NCBI RefSeq assembly: GCF_002940205.1
Contig: NZ_MDSK01000014.1
Location: forward strand, 52,281 to 116,280
DNA: 64,000 nucleotides
Reading direction: 5' to 3'
Source of the DNA: Xanthomonas arboricola pv. guizotiae
GTDB lineage: Bacteria > Pseudomonadota > Gammaproteobacteria > Xanthomonadales > Xanthomonadaceae
The notes under the pieces are model-generated. The model did not search any database. It was given only the letters and a program-made list of their open reading frames with translations, and was not told the DNA's origin. The translations under genes and the position numbers were made by a program. Shown one piece after another: positions 27,137 to 34,588 of this stretch (position 1 is its first letter; every line of letters starts with the position of its first letter).

Positions 27137-28048
27137 ATGAACACTGGCTCCCTGGCCGGCGCGTATCTGTGCGCGCTATTACTTCCTGCCACCGCTCTCG
27201 CCCAATCTGACCCGCGCCCGTTGCTCGGCGGTCACGGCAACAACGTGCAGGCCTTCATCACCCAGCATGACGACGACCGCGACGGCCGCATCACCACCGC
27301 CGACTTTGCGGCCTTCCGCCGCGCCCGCTTCGACGCCACCGACCGCAACCACGACGGCAGCGTCGACGAGGACGAATACGTGGCCGAGTTCCGCCAGCGC
27401 CGCCAGCGTGCGCTGGAGCAGGAACGCGGCGCACAGGCGGCACAGGGCCGGACCCGCTTTGCCGCCCTGGATGCCGATGGCGACGGGCAGGTGTCGCGCG
27501 CCGAATTCGACGCGGCCGGTGCGCAGGACTGGGCGCGCGGCCAGGCGGCGCTGGCGGCAGCAGCCAAGGATGCGCCTGCCGATCGGACGCAGGCCTTCGA
27601 CCGCAACGGCGGCCGCCCGGGCCTGCCCGACAGCGGCTCGGCCGAGGGCTTTCTCGCGCTGTACGACGAAAACGGCGACGGCAAGGTGGGCCGCAAGGAA
27701 TACGCGGACCTGCGCGCGGCGCAGCTCGCCAGTGCCGATGCCGACCGCAACGCGGCACTGTCGCTGGACGAGTACTGGGTGGAATTCGAAGACCGCCTCA
27801 ACCGCCGCCTCACCGCGCTCGAACAGGCCGACGACCGCCAGGTGCATGTGCGTTTCACCGTGCTCGACACCGACAAGGACCAGCGCATGAGCTTTGCCGA
27901 GTACCAGGCCTCGGGCCTGCGCACCTTCGCCCGCGTCGACCGCAACCACGACGGTGTGGTCGATGCCGGCGATGCCGCGTTGCCGCCGCAGTCGCCTGCG
28001 ACCGCGCCAGCGACTGCGCCGGCCACCACGCCGGCCCGGGCCGACTGA
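27137..28048 (+). CDS. Secreted EF-hand calcium-binding protein
   Basis: A 303-residue exported protein: signal peptide to about residue 22 (ALAQS) and then up to seven EF-hand loops: DDDRDGRITTADF, DRNHDGSVDEDEY, DADGDGQVSRAEF, DENGDGKVGRKEY, a degenerate DADRNAALSLDEY, DTDKDQRMSFAEY and DRNHDGVVDAGD. The C terminus is an Ala/Pro/Thr-rich tail. AGAGG precedes the ATG. It probably binds Ca2+ in the periplasm. It stands between a DUF4198 protein and a TonB receptor in one operon, so a role in metal-dependent receptor function is likely but unproven. Confidence 0.85.
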   Translation: MNTGSLAGAYLCALLLPATALAQSDPRPLLGGHGNNVQAFITQHDDDRDGRITTADFAAFRRARFDATDRNHDGSVDEDEYVAEFRQRRQRALEQERGAQAAQGRTRFAALDADGDGQVSRAEFDAAGAQDWARGQAALAAAAKDAPADRTQAFDRNGGRPGLPDSGSAEGFLALYDENGDGKVGRKEYADLRAAQLASADADRNAALSLDEYWVEFEDRLNRRLTALEQADDRQVHVRFTVLDTDKDQRMSFAEYQASGLRTFARVDRNHDGVVDAGDAALPPQSPATAPATAPATTPARAD

Positions 28049-28081
28049 CCTCCCGACGCGGGCCTTGCCGCCCGCGCCCCT

Positions 28082-28100
28082 GGCCCGCCACCGGCGGGCC
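28082..28100. terminator. Stem-loop between EF-hand and TonB receptor genes
   Basis: GGCCCGCC, loop ACC, GGCGGGCC about 34 bp after the EF-hand stop; no T-run. With the similar structure at 27002 it suggests differential expression inside the operon. Confidence 0.5.
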
Positions 28101-28187
28101 CACCCAGCCACGCGACCGCTCTTGCCGCCCGCAGCCAGGTCCGCGCCTTCCGGCGCCCCTTCCCCTTTCCTGACTGTGGACTTCACG

Positions 28188-30527
28188 ATGACCTCGACAC
28201 CGACCCTGCTGGCCCTGGCGATCGCCGCCGGCCTGGCCTTCCCGCTGCATGCCGAACAGGCACCCGCCGACGCCACCACCTTCGACCCGGTCGAAGTGAA
28301 GGCCGCGCGCGACAAGCGCGCCTCCAGCAACCAGAACGTCACCACCCTCGACACCGCGCAGCTGCAGCAGGAACAGGCCGAGAGCATGGAAGACCTGATG
28401 CGTTACATCCCCGGCGTGAGCATCGCCGACATGGGCCGCTTCGGCGAGAACGGCTTCAACATCCGTGGCCTGGAAGGCGACCGGGTGGCGATGACCATCG
28501 ATGGCCTGTCGATGGCCGAGGGCGTGGAGACCGCGCGCGACTACGAGTTCTTCCGCGCCGGCCGCGGCGGCGTGGACGTCGATTCGCTCAAGCGGGTGGA
28601 CATCGTCAAGGGCGCCGACTCCATCAGCGCCGGCAGCGGCGCGCTCGGTGGCGCGGTGGTGTTCACCACCAAGGACCCCTACGACTACCTCAAGGCCCAG
28701 GGCAACGACAGCTATATCGGCCTGAAGACCGGCTACACCGGGCATAACGACCAATTGCTCGGCAACCTCACCGTCGCCAACCGCAGCGGCATCGTCGAAT
28801 CGATGCTGAGCTACACCCGCCGCGAGGGCCACGAATCGGAAGGCTGGTATTCCAGCACCGACATCGACACCGGCAGCGCGCGGCGCACGCCCGACCCGGT
28901 CGACAGCCAGAGCGACAACGTGCTGGCCAAGCTCGACGTGGTGCCGAACGCACAGCACCGCTTCGGCGTGGTGTACGAACGCAACCGCTCGCAGAACCGG
29001 GTCGACAACCTCAGCCGCGTCAGCGCGCCCAGCTACGCCGAGCGCATCGGCGAAGACAGCAACGACCGTGACCGCTACGGCCTGCGCTACTTCTGGAAGG
29101 CCGACAACGCCTTGTTCGACACCCTGGAGGCGCAGCTCGACCGCCAGCAGACCGACAGCCGCGGCACCACCCGCATCCTCACCCAGAGCGGCAGCTCGAG
29201 CACGCCGGCCACCGCCGCCGCCACGCGCTGCACGGTGGCGCTGCCGTGCCGCCGTGCCGAGGACCGCGACACCGAGCAGACCCTGGACCGCCTCGCGGTC
29301 GGCTTCGACAAGCAGCTGCATGGCAGCGGCTGGTCGCAAGCACTGTTGTACGGGGCGGCCTGGCAGCGCCGCAGCATCGACTTCAGCGCGATCGACTACC
29401 GCTGGAACAACGCCGGCACGCTGGACACCGCCACCGTCGACCCGGCGCAGGTGCCCCAGACCGATGCCGATACCTGGAGCGTGTACCTGCGCGACCGCAT
29501 CGGCCTGCTCGACGACCGCCTGCAGCTCACCCTGGGTGCGCGCTACGACCACTACCGCTACGCGCCGACGCTGTCGTCCACCTTCGTCGATGTCACCGGC
29601 ACGGTGCGCGAGGTGACCTTCGCCGCACCGACCTGGCAGGCCGGCATCAGTTACGCCTTCACCCCGCAGCAGACGCTGTGGTTCCAGGCCGGGCGCGGCT
29701 TCCGTGCGCCGACCACCGCCGAGATGTACGCCCCGACCAGCATCACCGCACTGACCCGGCTGGACACCGGCGCCACCGTCAACGTGCCGACGGTGGCCGC
29801 CAATCCCGCGCTCGACGCCGAGCGCAGCCTCAACCTGGAACTGGGCTGGCGCTGGGAGAGCGACTGGGCGCGCGTCGGCCTGTCGGTGTTCCGCGACCGC
29901 TACGACGACTTCATCCAGAGCGAGACCGTCACCACCGATGCCGGCACGCTCTACCAGACCTGCACCCGCGGCGTGTGCACCACGCGCAACGGCTACGCCT
30001 ACACCACGCTGCTCAACGTCGGCCAGGTCGAGGTCAAGGGTGTGGAACTGGATGCGCAGTTCAAGCTCGGCGACGCCTGGCTGCTGCGCGCGGCATGGAC
30101 CCACAATCAGGGCGAGCTGGAAGATGGCCGCCCGCTGGACAGCATCAATCCGGATCGCGGCGTGCTCGGCCTGAGCTGGCAGGGCCTGGACGAGCGCCTT
30201 CGCGTCACCGCTAACATCACCCACGCGCTGGCCAAGAAAGCCAAGGACGTCAATGTCGATAACGACATCTTCGGCGCTGCGGCCGAGCCGTTCCTGAGCG
30301 ACGCCTACAGCGTGGTCGACCTGTTCGGCAGCTACCGCGTCAACGCGCACGTGCGCGTCAATCTCGGCGTCTACAACCTGTTCGACAAGCGCTACTACCA
30401 GTGGGCGCGCATCCGCAATGTCACCCGCGGCGATTTCTACCTGTACGGCTATGCCACCGACGACGGCATCGGCCGCTACAGCGAACCGGGGCGCAACCTG
30501 CGTGCCACGCTGTATGTGACCTTCTGA
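28188..30527 (+). CDS. TonB-dependent haemoglobin/transferrin/lactoferrin-type receptor
   Basis: A 779-residue outer-membrane receptor. The ATG at 28188 opens a signal peptide (MTSTPTLLALAIAAGLAFPL, cut near HAEQ). The plug contains EDLMRYIPGVSIADMGRF, FNIRGLEGDRVAMTIDGL and LKRVDIVKGADSISAGSGAL, the pattern of the haem/transferrin receptor family, and the barrel ends RATLYVTF. It would import iron or haem with TonB energy. It is the last gene of the candidate Fur-controlled operon. Plant-associated bacteria lack transferrin as a natural ligand, so the true substrate is open; haem or another metal complex is possible. Confidence 0.88.
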   Translation: MTSTPTLLALAIAAGLAFPLHAEQAPADATTFDPVEVKAARDKRASSNQNVTTLDTAQLQQEQAESMEDLMRYIPGVSIADMGRFGENGFNIRGLEGDRVAMTIDGLSMAEGVETARDYEFFRAGRGGVDVDSLKRVDIVKGADSISAGSGALGGAVVFTTKDPYDYLKAQGNDSYIGLKTGYTGHNDQLLGNLTVANRSGIVESMLSYTRREGHESEGWYSSTDIDTGSARRTPDPVDSQSDNVLAKLDVVPNAQHRFGVVYERNRSQNRVDNLSRVSAPSYAERIGEDSNDRDRYGLRYFWKADNALFDTLEAQLDRQQTDSRGTTRILTQSGSSSTPATAAATRCTVALPCRRAEDRDTEQTLDRLAVGFDKQLHGSGWSQALLYGAAWQRRSIDFSAIDYRWNNAGTLDTATVDPAQVPQTDADTWSVYLRDRIGLLDDRLQLTLGARYDHYRYAPTLSSTFVDVTGTVREVTFAAPTWQAGISYAFTPQQTLWFQAGRGFRAPTTAEMYAPTSITALTRLDTGATVNVPTVAANPALDAERSLNLELGWRWESDWARVGLSVFRDRYDDFIQSETVTTDAGTLYQTCTRGVCTTRNGYAYTTLLNVGQVEVKGVELDAQFKLGDAWLLRAAWTHNQGELEDGRPLDSINPDRGVLGLSWQGLDERLRVTANITHALAKKAKDVNVDNDIFGAAAEPFLSDAYSVVDLFGSYRVNAHVRVNLGVYNLFDKRYYQWARIRNVTRGDFYLYGYATDDGIGRYSEPGRNLRATLYVTF

Positions 30528-30542
30528 CGCGATCGCCGCTGT

Positions 30543-30574
30543 GCATCGCTGCATGGACTGCCGTGCAGCGATGC
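30543..30574. terminator. Strong hairpin after the TonB receptor gene
   Basis: GCATCGCTGCA (30543-30553) pairs with TGCAGCGATGC (30564-30574). It lies 16 bp after the stop of the iron operon and lacks a T-run. Confidence 0.55.
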
Positions 30575-30656
30575 GCGGTGGACCAGCCACTACGGCCTGA
30601 GCCTGCACACGCCGCGCTACGCCGGGTGCCGGTCCGCGGAGTCAGTCATCAGGTCA

Positions 30657-30683
30657 GAGGTGCCGCAACACCTGCGGCACCTC
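30657..30683. terminator. Strong hairpin downstream of mgtE
   Basis: GAGGTGCCGCA (30657-30667), loop ACACC, TGCGGCACCTC (30673-30683). With 30543-30574 it fills the space between the convergent receptor and mgtE genes. Confidence 0.55.
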
Positions 30684-30746
30684 GACCATCGCAGTCCTCA
30701 TCCAGGGCATGGCGGGGCGCAACTTCCGCGCGCCCCGCCCGCTGCG

Positions 30747-32114
30747 CTACAACAAGGTGCCGCTGAGGATGGCGGCGGCGATGCTGAAATAGATCACCAG
30801 CCCGGTGACATCCACCAGCGTGGCCACGAATGGCGCCGAGGCGCTGGCCGGGTCGAAGCCGAGCCGTTGCAGCACGAACGGCAGCATCGATCCGGACAGC
30901 GAGCCGAAGGTGACGATGCCGATCAGCGCCGCGCCGATGGTCAGCGCCACCATCTGCCAGTGCGGGCCGTAGTCGTACAGGCCGGCGGTCTGCCAGATGG
31001 TGATGCGCACGATCGCCAGGAGGCCCAGGATGGTGCCCAGGGTGAGCCCGGTCGGCAGCTCGCGCAGCGCCACCTTCCACCAGTCGCCCAGGCGCAGCTC
31101 GCGCAACGCCAGCGAGCGGATCAGCAGCGAGGTGGCCTGCGAGCCGGAGTTGCCGCCCGAGCTCATGATCAGCGGAATGAACAGGGTCAGCACCACCGCC
31201 TTGGACAGCTCGTCCTCGAAATGCTGCATCGCGCTGGCGGTGAGCATTTCGCCCAGGAACAGCACGCTCAGCCAACCGGCGCGCTTCTTGATCATCTGGC
31301 CGAAGCCGATCTGCATGTAGGGCTTGTCCAGCGCTTCCATGCCGCCGAACTTGTGCACGTCCTCGGTGGATTCGGCGATCAATGCGTCCAGCACATCGTC
31401 CACGGTGACGATGCCGAGCACATGGCCGTGCGCATCCACCACCGGGATCGCCAGCAGGTCGTGGCGGCGGATCAGGCGGGCGACTTCTTCCTGGTCCAGC
31501 GCCGGGTCCACCGTGACCGGCGGGTTGACCTGTGCCACCTCCAGGATCGGCGCCTCCGGCGCGCCGGTGATCAGCCGGCGCATGGTGACCACCTGGGTCA
31601 GCACGCGGCTGTGCGGGTCGAGCAGATAGATCGCATAGACCGTCTCGCGGCTGCGCTCCACCTCGCGGATGTGCTGCAGGGTGCGGCCCACCGTCCAGTC
31701 GGCCGGCACCGCCACGAACTCGGTGGTCATCAGCGCGCCGGCGGTCGTGGGCGGGTAGCGCATCAACGCCTGGATCGACAGCCGCGCCTCGGCGCTGAGC
31801 AGCCACAGCAGCGGCTGGCGCTGCTCGGCATCCAGGCCATGGAAGATGTCGGTGGCGCGGTCGTCGGCCATCTGCCCGAGCAGGGAGGCGGCCTGCGCGG
31901 CCGGCAGCAGCGCGACCAGCGCGCTGGCGGCGTGCAGCTCGGGCTGTTCGAGCAATTTCACCGCACGCGGCTGCGGCAGCGCGGCCAGCACCTGTGCGGC
32001 CTCGTCGCGGTCGAGGGTATTGAGGTATTCCACCGCATCGGCCGTGTTGAAGTCGGCCATGGGTGCGATCAGGGCATCGACGCCTTGGGCAAGGCGCAGG
32101 GTTTCGTTGTACAT
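30747..32114 (-). CDS. mgtE: Magnesium transporter MgtE
   Basis: A 455-residue Mg2+-gated channel/transporter. An N-terminal superhelical MgtE_N domain (residues ~10-130) is followed by two CBS domains (MTTEFVAVPADWTVGRTLQ and VNPPVTVDPALDQEEVARL), then a plug helix (FGQMIKKRAGWLSVLFLGEMLTASAM) and five membrane helices. The selectivity segment LIMSSGGNSGSQATSLLIRS is intact, as is DVTGLVIYFSIA at the end. It imports Mg2+, closing when cytosolic Mg2+ binds the CBS/N domains. The start ATG is preceded by a compact hairpin rather than a clear Shine-Dalgarno. Confidence 0.93.
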   Translation of the reverse strand: MYNETLRLAQGVDALIAPMADFNTADAVEYLNTLDRDEAAQVLAALPQPRAVKLLEQPELHAASALVALLPAAQAASLLGQMADDRATDIFHGLDAEQRQPLLWLLSAEARLSIQALMRYPPTTAGALMTTEFVAVPADWTVGRTLQHIREVERSRETVYAIYLLDPHSRVLTQVVTMRRLITGAPEAPILEVAQVNPPVTVDPALDQEEVARLIRRHDLLAIPVVDAHGHVLGIVTVDDVLDALIAESTEDVHKFGGMEALDKPYMQIGFGQMIKKRAGWLSVLFLGEMLTASAMQHFEDELSKAVVLTLFIPLIMSSGGNSGSQATSLLIRSLALRELRLGDWWKVALRELPTGLTLGTILGLLAIVRITIWQTAGLYDYGPHWQMVALTIGAALIGIVTFGSLSGSMLPFVLQRLGFDPASASAPFVATLVDVTGLVIYFSIAAAILSGTLL

Positions 32115-32117
32115 GGT

Positions 32118-32160
32118 GGTTCGCCTGGTGACGACCGTCGTCGATGACAGCCGGCGAACC
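32118..32160 (-). promoter_or_regulatory. Nested stem-loop directly before the mgtE start codon
   Basis: GGTTCGCC (32118-32125) pairs with GGCGAACC (32153-32160), enclosing a second stem GACGA/TCGTC (32131-32143). In the mRNA it ends three bases before the AUG, where a ribosome would land. It could be a translational control element; it matches no riboswitch class I can name. The rest of the gap to 32640 shows no gene and presumably holds the divergent promoters. Confidence 0.55.
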
Positions 32161-32640
32161 TGAGCCTCAGGCGCGCGCCAGCGGGGTCATCGACCCGGGT
32201 CTAGGGTGACTGTCGCTGGACATGAGGATGGGCTCCGAAAGGTGCGCACCGACCGGTGATCCGGGCGGCGGCGCGGCGCAGTCTGCGCGCCTGCGCCAGC
32301 CCGGTCAATGCCCTGCGCAGGCCATGCTCAGCGGGCGTGCAGGCGGACGCCGCAACGCGCGGTCTGTCATGTCGGCAAGCGACTGCAGTGCACCCGGGTA
32401 CCGGCCGTGCGCTACCCACCGAGACGGCCTGTCATTGCCTGCACCGGTGGCCTGCGTGCACGCCTGCACGCCTGGCGATGTGGAACGACGTGGCGAATTG
32501 CTGCCCGCGACGAGAGGCTGCCGGCTTGCATCACCGAACCGGCGCACACCGCCAATCCACACAGTTGCAGGCAGGACACGCCGATCCGGACCAGCAGCCG
32601 ACCGCCGGCGGCATAATGAGACCCTCAACGGAGAACGTGC

Positions 32641-34452
32641 ATGCATAGCGGTGGTCTGGAACTGGCGTTGGTGCTGATGCTGGCCGCCATCGTGGCGGTA
32701 CCGGTGTTCAAGCGCTTCGGCCTGGGCGCGGTGCTGGCCTATCTGGTCGCCGGTGTGGTGCTCGGGCCCGATGGCGTGGGCGTGGTGCAGGATGCCGAGC
32801 GCATCAGCGGCGCGGCCGAGATCGGCGTGGTGATGCTGCTGTTCGTGATCGGCCTGGAACTGTCGCCGGCCCGCCTGAAGGTGATGCGTCATTCGGTGTT
32901 CGGTGCCGGCGCCACCCAGGTGGTGGTGACCGCGCTGATCCTGGGCGGCCTGCTGATGCTCGGCAAGCTGGGCTGGAAAAGCGCCTTGGTCGTCGGCGTG
33001 GCGCTGGCGCTGTCGTCCACCGCGGTGGGCCTGCAGCTGCTGGCCGAGCGCAAGGCGCTCAATAGCGACTACGGGCGCCTGGCATTCGCCATCCTGCTGT
33101 TCCAGGATCTGATCGCCATTCCGTTGCTGGCGGCGATTCCACTGCTGGGCGGCAGCAAGAACGCCACGCTGGCATGGCCGGACGTGGCCAAGGCGATGGC
33201 GGCACTGGCGCTGGTGATCCTGTGCGGGCGCTTCGTGCTGCGCCGCCTGTTCAACGTGGTGGCGCGTACGCGCATGCCGGAAGTGTTCACCGCCAGCGCC
33301 CTGCTGGTGGTGCTGGGCACCGCCTGGATCATGCAGGAAGCCGGATTGAGCGCCAGCCTGGGCGCGTTTCTGGCCGGCGTGCTGCTGGCCGATTCGGAAT
33401 TCCGCCACGAGCTCGAATCGCAGATCGAGCCGTTCGAAGGATTGCTGTTGGGGCTGTTCTTCATCTCGGTCGGCATGGGCATCGATCTGAACCGGGTGGC
33501 CGCCGAGCCAGGCCTGATCGCCGGCGGCGTGGCGATCCTGCTGGTGGTGAAGTTCTCGCTGCTGGTCGGCATCGGCAGCGTGGCGAAGTTGCCGCTGCGC
33601 AGCAGCCTGATGCTGGGCAGCGTGTTGTGGCTGGGCGGCGAGTTCGCCTTCGTGGTGTTCAACGAGGCCGATCGGGTCGGCTTGCTGGAGCGCGCCAACC
33701 ACGATCGGCTGGTGGCCGTTGTCGGCGTGTCGATGGCGCTGACCCCGCTGTTGCTGCTCGGCATGCAGCGCATCCTCAACGGGCCGCTGCGGCTGCATGC
33801 GCCCAAGTCCGACCGCCCGTTCGACACCATCGAGGCGCAGACGCCCAAGGTGCTGGTCGCCGGCATGGGCCGCTTCGGTCAAGTGGTCGCGCGCCTGCTC
33901 ACTGCGCGGCATGTGCCGTTCGTGGCGCTGGAGCACAACCCGGACACCGTGGAAGATTTGCGCCGCTTCGGCAGCCAGCTGTACTACGGCGACCCCACGC
34001 GACCGGAACTGCTGCGCGCCGCCGGCGCCGACCGCATCAAGGTGTTCGTGATCGCGGTGGACGACCCGGACACCAACATCAAGGCGGTACGGCTGATCCG
34101 CCGCCTGTACCCGCAGGCCACCGTGCTGGCACGCGCACGCAATCGCCAGCACGCCTGGAAGCTGATGGACCTGGGCGCCGAACCGTTCCGCGAGGTGTTT
34201 GCCTCCAGCCTGGAACTGAGCGAACGCGTGCTGACCTCGCTCGGCCTGGACGAGACGGTTGCCAAGGATCACGTCAAGCGCTTCCGCCAGCACGATGAAG
34301 AATTGCTGCATCGCCAGCACCTGGTCTACGACGACGAAGCCAAGGTGATCCAGACCTCACGCGACGCACGCGCCGACCTGATGCATCTGTTCGAAGCCGA
34401 CGTCAAGGCGGATGTGGATACTGAGCCGGCGCCGGTAACGCCCGATCGCTGA
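32641..34452 (+). CDS. Kef-type monovalent cation:proton antiporter (CPA2)
   Basis: A 603-residue inner-membrane protein. Twelve or so helices span residues ~1-385, with the CPA2 signatures LLFVIGLELSPARL, ALALSSTAVGLQLL and FAILLFQDLIAIPLLA. From about residue 400 a TrkA-N/RCK domain starts with VLVAGMGRFGQVVARLL and binds nucleotide or glutathione adducts in KefB/KefC; an extended acidic tail follows. It probably exchanges K+ (or Na+) for H+ during electrophile stress or pH change. KefB and KefC cannot be told apart, and no KefF/KefG ancillary gene is next to it. Confidence 0.88.
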   Translation: MHSGGLELALVLMLAAIVAVPVFKRFGLGAVLAYLVAGVVLGPDGVGVVQDAERISGAAEIGVVMLLFVIGLELSPARLKVMRHSVFGAGATQVVVTALILGGLLMLGKLGWKSALVVGVALALSSTAVGLQLLAERKALNSDYGRLAFAILLFQDLIAIPLLAAIPLLGGSKNATLAWPDVAKAMAALALVILCGRFVLRRLFNVVARTRMPEVFTASALLVVLGTAWIMQEAGLSASLGAFLAGVLLADSEFRHELESQIEPFEGLLLGLFFISVGMGIDLNRVAAEPGLIAGGVAILLVVKFSLLVGIGSVAKLPLRSSLMLGSVLWLGGEFAFVVFNEADRVGLLERANHDRLVAVVGVSMALTPLLLLGMQRILNGPLRLHAPKSDRPFDTIEAQTPKVLVAGMGRFGQVVARLLTARHVPFVALEHNPDTVEDLRRFGSQLYYGDPTRPELLRAAGADRIKVFVIAVDDPDTNIKAVRLIRRLYPQATVLARARNRQHAWKLMDLGAEPFREVFASSLELSERVLTSLGLDETVAKDHVKRFRQHDEELLHRQHLVYDDEAKVIQTSRDARADLMHLFEADVKADVDTEPAPVTPDR

Positions 34453-34459
34453 GCTCTGC

Positions 34460-34527
34460 GTAGGAGCGCGCTTGCGCGCGATGAGGCGTTATCGGCAACC
34501 CCTCATCGCGCGCAAGCGCGCTCCTAC
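34460..34527. repeat. GTAGGAGCGCGC hairpin element, copy 1
   Basis: Arms of about 26 bp (GTAGGAGCGCGCTTGCGCGC and its complement) close over a short loop. A close copy is at 47967-48034. It begins eight bases after the antiporter stop and lies between convergent genes, consistent with use as a bidirectional terminator or exonuclease block. Confidence 0.85.
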
Positions 34528-34588
34528 AGGGATGTTCTGCACACACAGCCGCCGCACGATCGCAGCGGCTGCATGTTGATCGCATCAC

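Noticed and set aside
27855..30608. 917-codon minus-strand ORF
   Set aside because: Antisense to the TonB receptor, which has a signal peptide, plug and terminal Phe.
30649..31806. 385-codon minus-strand ORF overlapping mgtE
   Set aside because: Frame-shifted shadow of mgtE; the MgtE frame has full domains and a complete channel motif.
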